DNA from: a virus
Direction: 5' to 3' (one strand)
IMG/VR virus record: IMGVR_UViG_3300035670_007846
Location: 1-46,754 of that record
DNA length: 46,754 nt
Below the pieces are notes generated by a model. The model made no database searches, was not told the origin of the DNA, and saw only the letters and a list, made by a program, of their open reading frames with translations. A program made the translations under genes and the position numbers. Below are positions 15,330 through 23,889 of the stretch, in pieces. How positions within the stretch are numbered: position 1 is the stretch's first letter; each line of letters opens with the position of its first letter.

Positions 15330-17525
15330 ATGTCAGCACTTCAAGAGCTTCAAAATTATACATTTGTTAGTAAATACGCTAGGTGGATTCCAGAAAAAAA
15401 TCGTAGAGAAACTTGGAAAGAAGCTGTTGAAAGAGTAAAGGATATGATGCATACAATGTATGCTAATAAAAATATATCAGACGACATTAATTGGGCGTAT
15501 GATATGATGTACAAAAAGAAAGTGCTTGGTAGTCAAAGAGGTTTGCAATTTGGAGGTGAACCAATTCTTAAAAGACATTCAAAAATTTATAATTGCACAT
15601 CAAGCTATTGTGATCGTTTACGATTTTTTCAAGAATGTTTCTGGTTGCTGTTGTGCGGTAGCGGTACAGGATTTAGTGTTCAAAAACACCATGTTGCCAA
15701 GTTGCCAAATTTGGAACACAACATTCCAGAAGGAGCGATGGGTGTAGTTTATAAAATAGATGATAGTATCGAAGGTTGGTCAGACGCTTTGGGGGTTTTA
15801 TTAAGTTCTTATTTTAGTAAACCTGTGGAAGAATTTAAAGAATACAAAAATTGTCATATCTTATTTGATTATAGTAATATTAGACCACAGGGGTCAGACC
15901 TTAGTTCGGGTGTTGGTAAAGCTCCAGGTTTTGAACCACTAGCTAAAGGTTTAGAAAAAATACGAACTTTATTAGATCGTTGCATTGCTAATGGTCAAAA
16001 AAAGCTACGTCCAATAGATGCTTACGATATTGTTATGCATAGTAGTGATGCTGTTTTAAGTGGTGGGGTAAGACGATCAGCAAGCCTTGCTTTATTTAGT
16101 GCTGACGATGAAGAAATGGCTAAAGCAAAAACTGGTAATTGGTACGTTGAAAATCCACAAAGAGCAAGAAGTAATAATTCTGCTTTACTATTAAAAGATA
16201 ATACAACTTTTGAACAATTTCAAACTCTTATGGAAAGTGTCAAAGAATTTGGCGAACCAGGATTTATTTGGAGTGATTCTACAGAAATGACTTTCAACCC
16301 ATGTGTAGAGGTTGGCATGTGGCCCGTAGACGAAGAAACAGGAAAAAGTGGTTGGCAAGGCTGCAATTTAACCACTATTAATTGTTCTTCTATCGAAGAT
16401 GAACAAGACTTTTATGATCGTTGTAAAGCTGCTGCAATTATTGGCACATTACAAGCTGGATTTACTAAGCTAGATTATTTGGGTGAAATTAGTGGTAAAA
16501 TTTTTGAAAGAGAAGCTTTATTGGGAGTTTCTCTTACTGGAATTATGGAAAAACATGATTTAGTATTGTCAGAAAAAGTATTGAAAGCTGGAGCAAAAAT
16601 CGCTGTTGACACTAATAAAGAAATGGCTAAAAAAATCAACATAAATCAAGCTGCTAGAGTAACTTGTTTAAAGCCAGAAGGAACCAGTAGTAGCATGTTA
16701 GGTACTAGCTCGGGTATTCACCCACACCATGCTAAACGCTATATTAGACACGTACAGGCCAATGTTTTAGAAGCACCATTCCAACACTTTAAGAGTTATA
16801 ATCCACAAGCCTGTGAAAAATCTAGGTGGTCAGCAAATAATACAGACGAAGTGATTAAATTTCCTATAGAAGTACCAGATGGATCTAAATTAAAAAACCA
16901 ACTACCAGCAGTAGATATGTTGTCTATAGTAAAAGATGCTCAAAAGAACTGGGTTTATTCTGGTAAAAATAAAAATTTATGTACGCAAGATTACTTAAGT
17001 CACAACGTTAGCAATACCGTAACAGTAAAGCCAGACGAATGGGAAGATGTAACAAAATATATTTATAATAACAGAAAATATTTTGCTGGAATTAGCTTAA
17101 TTCCTCAAAGTGGAGATAAAGACTATCCACAAGCCCCATTTACTACGGTTTATACTAGTAGAGAAATTGTTAAGGAATATGGAGATGCTGCTTTATGGTG
17201 TTCAGGATTGATAGAACTAGCACTAAATGCTTTTGATAACAATTTATGGGCAGCTTGTGATTATGTCGCTTTAAATCAAGCTAATAAAAATGATAACGAG
17301 TCTAAATTAAAATTTGTAACCAAAATGAAAAATTTTGCTGGCAAATATTTTGATGGAGATATAAGACGGTTAACATACTGTATGAAGGATGTATATAATT
17401 GGAAAATATATTGCGATCTTTATGAAACATATAAAAAAGTTGATTATACACAACTATTAGAAACAGAGGACAATACTGCTGGAATAGAGGAGGTCAGTTG
17501 TGCTGGTGGTGCTTGTTTAATATAA
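15330..17525 (+). CDS. nrdJ: Adenosylcobalamin-dependent ribonucleotide reductase (class II, monomeric type)
   Basis: The 731-residue protein matches the monomeric B12-dependent ribonucleoside-triphosphate reductase in length (Lactobacillus enzyme about 739) and motifs. It has LLCGSGTGFSVQ near residue 107, NPCVEV with Cys325 and Glu327 (thiyl radical Cys and active-site Glu), QGCNLTTINC just after, LKPEGTSSSMLG near 450, and a C-terminal C-AGGA-C redox pair. It reduces NTPs to dNTPs without oxygen dependence, using host B12. A GGAG site lies 6 bases before the ATG. It forms an operon with dCMP deaminase. The calls of individual catalytic residues are by motif alignment from memory. Confidence 0.9.
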   Translation: MSALQELQNYTFVSKYARWIPEKNRRETWKEAVERVKDMMHTMYANKNISDDINWAYDMMYKKKVLGSQRGLQFGGEPILKRHSKIYNCTSSYCDRLRFFQECFWLLLCGSGTGFSVQKHHVAKLPNLEHNIPEGAMGVVYKIDDSIEGWSDALGVLLSSYFSKPVEEFKEYKNCHILFDYSNIRPQGSDLSSGVGKAPGFEPLAKGLEKIRTLLDRCIANGQKKLRPIDAYDIVMHSSDAVLSGGVRRSASLALFSADDEEMAKAKTGNWYVENPQRARSNNSALLLKDNTTFEQFQTLMESVKEFGEPGFIWSDSTEMTFNPCVEVGMWPVDEETGKSGWQGCNLTTINCSSIEDEQDFYDRCKAAAIIGTLQAGFTKLDYLGEISGKIFEREALLGVSLTGIMEKHDLVLSEKVLKAGAKIAVDTNKEMAKKININQAARVTCLKPEGTSSSMLGTSSGIHPHHAKRYIRHVQANVLEAPFQHFKSYNPQACEKSRWSANNTDEVIKFPIEVPDGSKLKNQLPAVDMLSIVKDAQKNWVYSGKNKNLCTQDYLSHNVSNTVTVKPDEWEDVTKYIYNNRKYFAGISLIPQSGDKDYPQAPFTTVYTSREIVKEYGDAALWCSGLIELALNAFDNNLWAACDYVALNQANKNDNESKLKFVTKMKNFAGKYFDGDIRRLTYCMKDVYNWKIYCDLYETYKKVDYTQLLETEDNTAGIEEVSCAGGACLI

Positions 17526-17537
17526 AATTTATTTTAT

Positions 17538-17675
17538 ATGCAAACGCCAAAACCTGACTTATCAACCAGTGAAATGGCAGCAAAGGCTTTAGAAATTTTG
17601 TGTAAAAAAACAACACAATCACTTAAAAAAAAATCAACACTACTTGATAAGATAATTAAATATTTATTCTATTAA
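17538..17675 (+). CDS. Possible 45-residue basic peptide
   Basis: The gap after the reductase gene holds a short ATG frame encoding a Lys-rich helical peptide (MQTPKPDLSTSEMAAKALEI, then CKKTT). There is no good Shine-Dalgarno. The amphipathic, start-rich first 20 residues look like real protein, but with no homologue known to me it stays tentative. Confidence 0.35.
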   Translation: MQTPKPDLSTSEMAAKALEILCKKTTQSLKKKSTLLDKIIKYLFY

Positions 17676-17721
17676 TCGTGGTGTAAATATAGGTATATTT
17701 AACCAACTAGGAGAAATTACC
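17676..17721 (+). promoter_or_regulatory. PhoH leader with GGAG site deciding a TTG start
   Basis: TGGTGTAAATATAGGTATATT at 17679 partly repeats the TTGGTGTA word found at 2781 and 9502. CTAGGAGAAATTACC follows and ends right before a TTG codon. The AGGAGA spacing (7-8 bases) supports TTG at 17722 as the true start of phoH. Confidence 0.4.
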
Positions 17722-18477
17722 TTGGCAAAATCTAGAGTGCGTAATAAAAAGAAAAAGGTGATTGATGCTACAAATGATATCGGACCACCTATTAATTTTA
17801 AAGGATTCGCCAATAGAAATAAATTAAAAGCTAGAAGCGAAAATCAACAAAATGCTATCAATATAATAGAGTCTCATGATATTAGTTTTATTAGTGGTCC
17901 AGCAGGTGTTGGTAAAACTTTACTTGCTGTTGGATTAGCTATTGAAGCATTACTAGATGAAAAAATATCTAGAATAATTTTAACAAGACCTATTCTAGAA
18001 GCTGGTGAGAAAATGGGATTTATTCCAGGTAGTGCAGAAGAAAAAATACATCCATATTTATTACCAATATTAGATGAAATTTCTCACTTTATTCCTATGG
18101 GTGAATACTCTAGATTTAAAGAGATGAAAAAAATTGAAATAGTTCCACTGGGACATATGAGAGGTCGTAATTTTCATAATTGTTTCATTATTGCTGACGA
18201 ATGCCAGAATGCAAGCTATGATCAATTAAAAATGCTCTTGACACGCATAGGTCGTGAGAGTAAAATGGTATTAACGGGTGACGTTGCCCAAAGCGATCTT
18301 CCTCACCACACAAGAGGGGGATTTAAATATATGATAGATTCACTTTATGGAATAAGTGGAATAGGAGTAGCGATATTAGATAATTCTGACATTGTAAGAA
18401 ATCCAATTATTGGAAAAATCTTAGAAAGATTAGATGATCTAGAAGCTCTAAAATATAATGAAAGTAAAAAATCGTAA
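17722..18477 (+). CDS. phoH: PhoH-like P-loop ATPase
   Basis: The 251-residue protein has Walker A GPAGVGKT at 59-66, Walker B FIIADECQN at 156-163, and VLTGDVAQSD near 183-192, all standard for PhoH. PhoH proteins are ATPases, related to superfamily 1 helicases and linked to RNA handling; they are common in aquatic phages, where the role is unsettled. Translation starts at TTG behind an AGGAGA site. The last 20 bases overlap the next gene. The protein heads the long replication operon, with no terminator seen until 33583. Confidence 0.88.
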   Translation: MAKSRVRNKKKKVIDATNDIGPPINFKGFANRNKLKARSENQQNAINIIESHDISFISGPAGVGKTLLAVGLAIEALLDEKISRIILTRPILEAGEKMGFIPGSAEEKIHPYLLPILDEISHFIPMGEYSRFKEMKKIEIVPLGHMRGRNFHNCFIIADECQNASYDQLKMLLTRIGRESKMVLTGDVAQSDLPHHTRGGFKYMIDSLYGISGIGVAILDNSDIVRNPIIGKILERLDDLEALKYNESKKS

Positions 18478-19051
18478 ATGTAGATGTCTGGTACTAAATG
18501 CAGACTACAACCCTATTTGTATAATTCCTTGGAAAAGAGCAATGACTCTTACTTATGAAGATGATGCAAAGGGTGTTGATATCATAGATTTCTACAAAAA
18601 TGATTATATACAAGGCGTGAATAATAAAAAATATCCTATTCCGGCAGTTGTAAAAACAAGAGTTTATCGAAAAACTGGACGCAGAGGTATTCCTTTTAAT
18701 AAACGTAATATTTTTATACGTGATGATTTTACTTGTCAATATTGCCAACAAATATTTGACGCAAAAGATTTGACTTTTGATCATGTTATACCTAAAAGTA
18801 AATGGGATTATAATAAAGGATCTCCAACTACTTGGACTAATATAGTATCAGCTTGTTTATTGTGTAATCGTAAGAAAAGCCATAAAACATTAACAGAAGC
18901 TAATATGAAATTACTCAATTTTCCTTATATGCCAACTAAGAGTACTAAGTTCTTGCCGATTCATAGATATTTAGCTACAATACAAGATCACATTCCTAAA
19001 GAATGGTTGTTGTATTTACCAGAAAGTTATAAACAAGATGCCAACTTATAG
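18458..19051 (+). CDS. HNH endonuclease (CxxC type)
   Basis: The 197-residue product has the HNH metal-finger layout: Cys93/Cys96 (CQYC), DH at 108-109 in FDHVIPKS, Asn128, and Cys133/Cys136 (CLLC). The N-terminal 80 residues (LVLNADYNPI, IPAVVKTRVY) match a common bacterial and phage HNH protein with a fixed N-terminal domain. It could be a free-standing homing nuclease or have a role in DNA packaging or repair. It overlaps phoH by 20 bases and the FmdB-like gene by 14 bases, so it is built into the operon, which argues for a phage function. Confidence 0.82.
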   Translation: MKVKNRKCRCLVLNADYNPICIIPWKRAMTLTYEDDAKGVDIIDFYKNDYIQGVNNKKYPIPAVVKTRVYRKTGRRGIPFNKRNIFIRDDFTCQYCQQIFDAKDLTFDHVIPKSKWDYNKGSPTTWTNIVSACLLCNRKKSHKTLTEANMKLLNFPYMPTKSTKFLPIHRYLATIQDHIPKEWLLYLPESYKQDANL

Positions 19052-19442
19052 TTATAGTTGTGAAAAATGTAAAAATGAATTTGAATTATTTGCATACATC
19101 AAGGATTATATTGAGAGTCCTGCGTGTACTAAGTGTGGTTCATTAAACACATTTCGACAATATGCTAAGGATGTTCTCACACAATCGAGCAGTATAAAAA
19201 AATCGGACAGTGAACTAAAAACACTAGGAGATTTAGCACTTCGTAATTCAGAACGAATGAGCGAAGATCAAAAGCGTGAATTATATCAAAAACACAATGC
19301 TTATAAAGAAGATACGTCACAGCAAAAAGAATTACCAAGCGGCATGAGTAGATTAAAGAAACCGTCAAAACCAGAATGGATCGGAACAAAACCAAAAAAG
19401 AGGAGAGCAATAAATAATGCCAAGCGAAACAAAAAAAAATAA
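19038..19442 (+). CDS. FmdB-type zinc-ribbon protein
   Basis: The first 45 residues are a FmdB-like zinc ribbon: MPTYSYSCEKC with Cys8 and Cys11, then CTKC with Cys30 and Cys33. The rest (134 residues in all) is a basic, disordered tail ending in KKRRAINNAKRNKKK, suited to nucleic-acid binding. The start overlaps the HNH gene and the end overlaps the next by 26 bases. Such proteins are thought to be regulators, but this is not tested for phages. Confidence 0.72.
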   Translation: MPTYSYSCEKCKNEFELFAYIKDYIESPACTKCGSLNTFRQYAKDVLTQSSSIKKSDSELKTLGDLALRNSERMSEDQKRELYQKHNAYKEDTSQQKELPSGMSRLKKPSKPEWIGTKPKKRRAINNAKRNKKK

Positions 19443-19779
19443 AACCAGTGAGATAGAATACTATTCTATGATAGGTAAACACGATTGGATTGATGAAGAT
19501 AGAAATCCAAGAAAAGACTCAGAAACAGATGATGTTTGTGCAAAAAAAGTACCACGAGAAAAAACTTTTAAGTACTATATAAAGACAGGTGTACATGGTA
19601 AAATTTTTGATCCTATTGGTCTATTTTCAGAAGGTACTAGTGCCAAATTTTTAGCACGAGCCGGAAAAAAAGCATGGAATTTTACACAAGTAAACGCAAA
19701 GGTATTTGATATGTATGTGGCTTTTTTACGAACAAAAAATAAAGCATGGCTTATTAACGCAGAAAGAGAGATGAATTAA
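19417..19779 (+). CDS. Conserved-looking hypothetical protein
   Basis: This 120-residue protein is not one I recognise. A charged start is followed by a compact domain with FKYYIKTGVHGKIFDPIGLF and FLARAGKKAWNF that looks well folded. A GAGGAGAG site precedes the ATG. It is wedged between a zinc-ribbon gene and a helix-turn-helix gene, with overlaps on both sides, in the run leading to recA. Role unknown. Confidence 0.6.
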   Translation: MPSETKKNKTSEIEYYSMIGKHDWIDEDRNPRKDSETDDVCAKKVPREKTFKYYIKTGVHGKIFDPIGLFSEGTSAKFLARAGKKAWNFTQVNAKVFDMYVAFLRTKNKAWLINAEREMN

Positions 19780-20144
19780 TGAAAAAAATATCTAAATCAG
19801 CAGGTTACGCAATTAGTTGGTTACACACTCAAGGTAAAAGTATTGTAGATATTGCAGAAGAATTAAATATTCAAGAAAATACAGTTAGTGAATATATTGA
19901 AAAGCATTATGCTCAACCAAAGGCAGTAGAATTATCTGTAAAAAGTTCTCCAGTAAAGGGTAAGAAATTGGGAGCAAAAGATTTGATGATTCGACACACT
20001 TCTGCTAAAAAATCTAATAATGTTGCTATTATGACACAAGAAGCATCAATGTTGATAGATGAAAAAAGGAAAAATATAAAACCTAAAAGAAAAAATCTAG
20101 ATGTTGGCAAAGAATGTATTTTTAAACCATTAAATGATAAATGA
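19779..20144 (+). CDS. Helix-turn-helix DNA-binding protein
   Basis: Residues 8-40 form a helix-turn-helix of the sigma-70 region 4/resolvase type (ISWLHTQGKSIVDIAEELN, then a second helix ENTVSEYI). The rest is basic and probably disordered (KRKNIKPKRKN). 121 residues. It begins at a TAATG junction with the upstream gene and ends with a 4-base overlap. It may regulate the replication operon, or recruit replication proteins to DNA. Confidence 0.62.
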   Translation: MKKISKSAGYAISWLHTQGKSIVDIAEELNIQENTVSEYIEKHYAQPKAVELSVKSSPVKGKKLGAKDLMIRHTSAKKSNNVAIMTQEASMLIDEKRKNIKPKRKNLDVGKECIFKPLNDK

Positions 20145-20566
20145 AATATCCGTCAAAATATAGCAATGGTAAAGAAGTTACTGCGGCACAATTTATTACA
20201 GAGATAATTTGTGAACGAATAGCGAAACGTAAAAAGAAAGATTTGCATTATCGTTTTTGGGTTTCTAAGGAGTGGGCTAAAGAATACAGAGGACAAATTG
20301 GTTCTGCAAATAAATTACTTGACACCTATGATCCAAAAGATATAATTGAAGCCCTTAGAAGCAATAAGGGATTAACGATTTACTCATTACGCGCTCCACA
20401 TCTAAAAGATATTATAGATCAAGTAGTGAGTAAAAACGCATCAAAACCAACTATAGAATATAAAGAAGTTATAAGACATCAGATGGATACTGGTCGTAAA
20501 GATTTAAAAAATAAAAGTAATATACTAGATAAATTAAAGGATATTGATAATGGCAACAATGTATGA
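20141..20566 (+). CDS. Unknown protein before recA
   Basis: The 141-residue product has a mixed helical body (RFWVSKEWAKEYRGQIGSAN, then LLDTYDPKDIIEAL) and a hydrophilic tail with Asp/Asn repeats. The DPKDIIEALR block suggests a small winged or helical domain. I do not know the family. Its end overlaps recA by 17 bases, so it is co-translated with it and may act in recombination or replication. Confidence 0.58.
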   Translation: MKYPSKYSNGKEVTAAQFITEIICERIAKRKKKDLHYRFWVSKEWAKEYRGQIGSANKLLDTYDPKDIIEALRSNKGLTIYSLRAPHLKDIIDQVVSKNASKPTIEYKEVIRHQMDTGRKDLKNKSNILDKLKDIDNGNNV

Positions 20567-22586
20567 TAATATTAAAAAAGATTTTGGAACAGACATTATT
20601 CTATCTGCGAATAATATTATTGATAAAAAGTCAATAATTATACCTGTTAGTCCAGCTTTGGATCTTATACTTGGTGGTGGAGTTCCAGAAGGAAGTTTTG
20701 TTGTATTAACTGGTCAGCCTAAATGTGGTAAGATGGCAAGATTAACTGATATTGTTTATACTCCAAATGGACCATCAACTATGGGAGAAATGAAAGTTGG
20801 TAGCACAGTGTCTACTCCAGACGGTAAAACCTCAAAGGTTGTGGGAGTATACCCACAAGGAGTTCAGGATATTTATGAAGTTTGTTTTAACGATGGCACA
20901 AAAACTTATTGTGGATTAGAACACAATTGGACCGTTTCCAAAAACAATAGACAAAATAATTATGTTACTATGACTTTAAAAGAAATTTTAACAGAAGGCT
21001 TAAGATACAATGATCGCTGGAAGTGGAAGATTCCATTAACAAAACCTGTTTTTTTTAAACAAACTAAAAAACTTTCTATAGATCCTTATATTTTAGGTTG
21101 TTTAATTGGTGATGGTGGACTAACAGATAAAACGCCAAAATTTACATCGTCGGATAATTTTATACTCAATAAATTTAATAATTTTTGTAAACAACGAGGA
21201 TTGTCCTTTAAACATATTAATAAATATGACTATAGAATAAGTGGTAAAAATATAGGAGGTCTATTAGTTTCTAATACATTAACTAAAGATCTAAAAAAAT
21301 TACATTTAATGGGTTGTTCTTCTCATAATAAATTTATCCCAAAACAATACAAATATGCTTCTATTAGCAATAGATGGAAACTAATAAGAGGATTAATGGA
21401 TACTGATGGTTCTAATAATAAAGGTCTTAGGGCTGAGTATACAACAGTTTCCAAATTATTAGCTTTTGACACACAAGAAGTTTTAGAAAGCTTAGGTTAT
21501 ACTTGCCAAATAAAACCAAGAACTACAACTTGTAATGGTAAAAAATTTAATTCATATAGATTATACATTCATGGCAATGATATTAATCAATTATTTAGTC
21601 TACCAAGGAAAAAGTTTGTTCACACCAGAATTAAACCCGATCTACATAGAACTATAATTGATGTTAAAAAATTTAGTCACGAAGAAGCTCTATGTATAGA
21701 GATCGAAAATACAAATGGGCTATATTTGACCAATAATTTTATTGTAACACATAATACTACCACTTCACTAGATTTTGCAGGCACAGCACAAGGTGAGCAG
21801 TATGCCTTGAAAGACATTAGAAATGTGTATTATCTAAACATAGAAGGTAGACTTAAGAAAAGAGACTTACAAGGTATCCCGCATCTAAATCTTGATAAAT
21901 TTCACATAATAGGTTCTCAAACCGGCAATATTCTTCATGCTGAAAAATATCTACAAATGGCAGAAAGAATTATAAATGAAGACCCTGGTTCTGTACTAAT
22001 TATAGACTCTTATTCTGCATTATGTACAGAGGCTGAGATTACTAGCGATATGGATAAGATGCAAAGGGCAGACGGCGCAAAATTACTGGCTAAATTCTGT
22101 CGTAAAGTCGCTAATGTTATTCCTGTTAATAAGAATATTGTTATTGGTATTACTCACCTAATGGGTAATCCAACTGGTTATGGTGCAGAATTTAAAGAGA
22201 AGAGTGGGCAGGCTATTGCTTATCAAACAGATATTAAACTACGAGCTAAAAGTTTTAAACCTTGGTTAGTTGGTACTGATAATGTGCAAATTGGTCAAGA
22301 GGTAGAATGGCATACTCAATGTTCAGCATTAGGATCGCCTGGAGGTAATATAACTTCATATATTCGTTATGGTAAAGGTATTGATAAAGAAATGGAGCTA
22401 ATAAATTTAGCTGTTGATATTGGATTAATCAATAAGGGTGGTGCTTGGTATAGTTTAGATTTTCTTGATGGCAATAAAACCAAATTCCAAGGAACTGAAA
22501 AAGTTCGCAATTTCTTATTGGAAGACAAATCCGTATATGATACTTTGTATGCCGAAGTTAAAAAAACTATGGGTATATCAGTATGA
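20550..22586 (+). CDS. recA: RecA/UvsX-like recombinase interrupted by an intein
   Basis: After removal of an intein at 20733-21755 the product is 337 residues. The N-extein (61 residues) has VSPALDLILGGGVP and ends at Walker A GQPKCGK. The C-extein continues TTTSLDFAG, then LNIEG (the ATPase Glu), Walker B VLIIDSYSAL, and GITHLMGNPTGYG near the DNA-binding loop. It should form ATP-dependent filaments on single-stranded DNA for strand exchange. I take the ATG at 20550; the TTG at 20544 has no better site. It overlaps the Vsr-like nuclease by 4 bases. Because the intein breaks the P-loop, the unspliced protein cannot be active. Confidence 0.9.
   Translation: MATMYDNIKKDFGTDIILSANNIIDKKSIIIPVSPALDLILGGGVPEGSFVVLTGQPKCGKMARLTDIVYTPNGPSTMGEMKVGSTVSTPDGKTSKVVGVYPQGVQDIYEVCFNDGTKTYCGLEHNWTVSKNNRQNNYVTMTLKEILTEGLRYNDRWKWKIPLTKPVFFKQTKKLSIDPYILGCLIGDGGLTDKTPKFTSSDNFILNKFNNFCKQRGLSFKHINKYDYRISGKNIGGLLVSNTLTKDLKKLHLMGCSSHNKFIPKQYKYASISNRWKLIRGLMDTDGSNNKGLRAEYTTVSKLLAFDTQEVLESLGYTCQIKPRTTTCNGKKFNSYRLYIHGNDINQLFSLPRKKFVHTRIKPDLHRTIIDVKKFSHEEALCIEIENTNGLYLTNNFIVTHNTTTSLDFAGTAQGEQYALKDIRNVYYLNIEGRLKKRDLQGIPHLNLDKFHIIGSQTGNILHAEKYLQMAERIINEDPGSVLIIDSYSALCTEAEITSDMDKMQRADGAKLLAKFCRKVANVIPVNKNIVIGITHLMGNPTGYGAEFKEKSGQAIAYQTDIKLRAKSFKPWLVGTDNVQIGQEVEWHTQCSALGSPGGNITSYIRYGKGIDKEMELINLAVDIGLINKGGAWYSLDFLDGNKTKFQGTEKVRNFLLEDKSVYDTLYAEVKKTMGISV
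20733..21755 (+). mobile_element. Class 3 intein with LAGLIDADG endonuclease in recA
   Basis: 341 residues lie between Lys61 and Thr62 of the RecA P-loop. The intein starts with Met, not Cys/Ser, and ends THN before a Thr. It has the WCT set of class 3 inteins: Trp in LEHNW (block B), Cys in ALCIEIE (block F), Thr in IVTHN (block G). Two dodecapeptide motifs, LGCLIGDGGL and LIRGLMDTDGS, mark an apparently intact LAGLIDADG homing endonuclease. Splicing should begin at the block F Cys. Class and borders are by motif, not tested. Confidence 0.85.
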
Positions 22587-22981
22587 ACGTAAGAGATTTG
22601 GATGGTAATCTAAGTCTATGGCATATTATAGGTCATATTAATAACAATTATAATAAATCTAGTTATCATTTACAGGCTAGAGATTTAATTAAAAAAATAT
22701 ATCCTACTATGAAAATACTAGAAGAAGTTCCTATATATATTCGTAAATCAGAAGTTTTATATTTAGATTTTTATATGCCTCTTATTAAAACCTGCATAGA
22801 AGTGCATGGTGAACAACATTATAATCAAATAGCTTTTTATCATCCTAATAAATTAGCATATTTAAAAGCTAAAAAAAGAGATCAGGAAAAAAAAGAGTGG
22901 TGTGAATTAAATAATATTAATTATATTGAATTACCATATAATGAAATAAATAACTGGGAGGACAAAATTGGAAGAAAATAA
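22583..22981 (+). CDS. Vsr-like PD-(D/E)XK nuclease
   Basis: The 132-residue product has Asp62 (VLYLDFYM), Glu73, and HGEQHY with His79, then KKRDQEKKEW with Asp100 and a closing YIELPYNE strand. This matches the very-short-patch-repair-like nuclease fold found in many phages. It overlaps recA by 4 bases and lies before a possible mediator gene, so it may process recombination or repair intermediates rather than home. A homing role cannot be excluded. Confidence 0.65.
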   Translation: MNVRDLDGNLSLWHIIGHINNNYNKSSYHLQARDLIKKIYPTMKILEEVPIYIRKSEVLYLDFYMPLIKTCIEVHGEQHYNQIAFYHPNKLAYLKAKKRDQEKKEWCELNNINYIELPYNEINNWEDKIGRK

Positions 22982-23468
22982 AACAAGTAAAGAATTGGTG
23001 GATAGTTGGGACAAAGTATTAGACGAATACGAATCTAAATTGGGTTTAGGTTCATATAATCAATATTCTGGTTCATTTTCAAATGAAGAATTAAATAATT
23101 ATCTTATAATGGATCGTAATGTAATTGAAAAATTAACACCCGAAGATTGTGCGCAAATAGCTTTAAGATTAGGGCAATATTCCTTTTTTCTACAGCGCAC
23201 TATTAATAGAGAAGTAGCCAGACACAACTGGGCCGAACAAACTATTAAAGAAGTAATTGCTGACGAAATAAATAACTATAAAGGTTATGGATATATAGAA
23301 AAATCTATGCAAGCAATAAAACATAATTCTAAAGCAGAATCATTAAACAAAATACAAAAATATGCTAAACAACGTATGGATCGTTTAAATTTCTTAGCTA
23401 ATGGAGTTAAGAATTTATCAGATATATTATTAACTGTTCAAAAAACAAAGGTGAAACATGGCTCTTGA
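22968..23468 (+). CDS. Helical protein, possible recombination mediator
   Basis: Translation starts at TTG 22968, set by a GGGAGGACAAA site 4-5 bases earlier. The 166-residue product is nearly all helix, with a central ALRLGQYSFFLQRTINREV and a C-terminal MDRLNFLANGVKNLSD. Size, helical layout and position after RecA recall T4 UvsY, which loads UvsX onto DNA coated by single-strand protein. I see no clear sequence match, so UvsY-like is a hypothesis. It overlaps both neighbours by 11-14 bases. Confidence 0.6.
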   Translation: MEENKTSKELVDSWDKVLDEYESKLGLGSYNQYSGSFSNEELNNYLIMDRNVIEKLTPEDCAQIALRLGQYSFFLQRTINREVARHNWAEQTIKEVIADEINNYKGYGYIEKSMQAIKHNSKAESLNKIQKYAKQRMDRLNFLANGVKNLSDILLTVQKTKVKHGS

Positions 23469-23886
23469 AAAAGATGATATTAGACAATTAATTGCAATTC
23501 TACAAAAAGGATTACAGGACGATACTGAAACAGAACAAGTTGTTGTTCCAAAAAAAAGAAAAATATCTAAAAAATCAACATCTAAACCAGAATCACAAAA
23601 TGTTAAAAAAAATACTAAGATTAAATCTAGAAGTAAGAAGGTAATAGCAGATCCTAGTGACGAAAACTTATTTGTTGCTTTGGGTTTTGATAAATTGCAC
23701 AAATCTGATACGAGGATTGATAAAAAATTATGGCAAAGCCCACCAACACCTAGACACGGCAAGTCTCGATACGTAAATGTAGTATGTAGGGTATGCGGAA
23801 AAAAAGAAAAAGTTAGCCCAAGTTGTATTTTTGAGAGAGATGTTAATCGTTATAAATGTAATAGTTGTTCATCATCAGCAGGATAA
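23458..23886 (+). CDS. Basic protein with C-terminal zinc ribbon
   Basis: The 142-residue product has an N-terminal helix (LEKDDIRQLIAILQKGL), a long Lys-rich linker, and a C-terminal treble-clef or ribbon with CRVCGKKEKV and CNSC (four Cys). This design suits DNA or RNA binding. It sits between the possible mediator and the replicative helicase, so a helicase-loading or single-strand DNA role is possible. GGTGAAAC precedes the ATG. Family not recognised. Confidence 0.6.
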   Translation: MALEKDDIRQLIAILQKGLQDDTETEQVVVPKKRKISKKSTSKPESQNVKKNTKIKSRSKKVIADPSDENLFVALGFDKLHKSDTRIDKKLWQSPPTPRHGKSRYVNVVCRVCGKKEKVSPSCIFERDVNRYKCNSCSSSAG

Positions 23887-23889
23887 AAT

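Noticed and set aside
15526-15747. 73-residue frame within the reductase gene
   Set aside because: It lies wholly inside a well-supported gene in another frame and has no recognisable domain.
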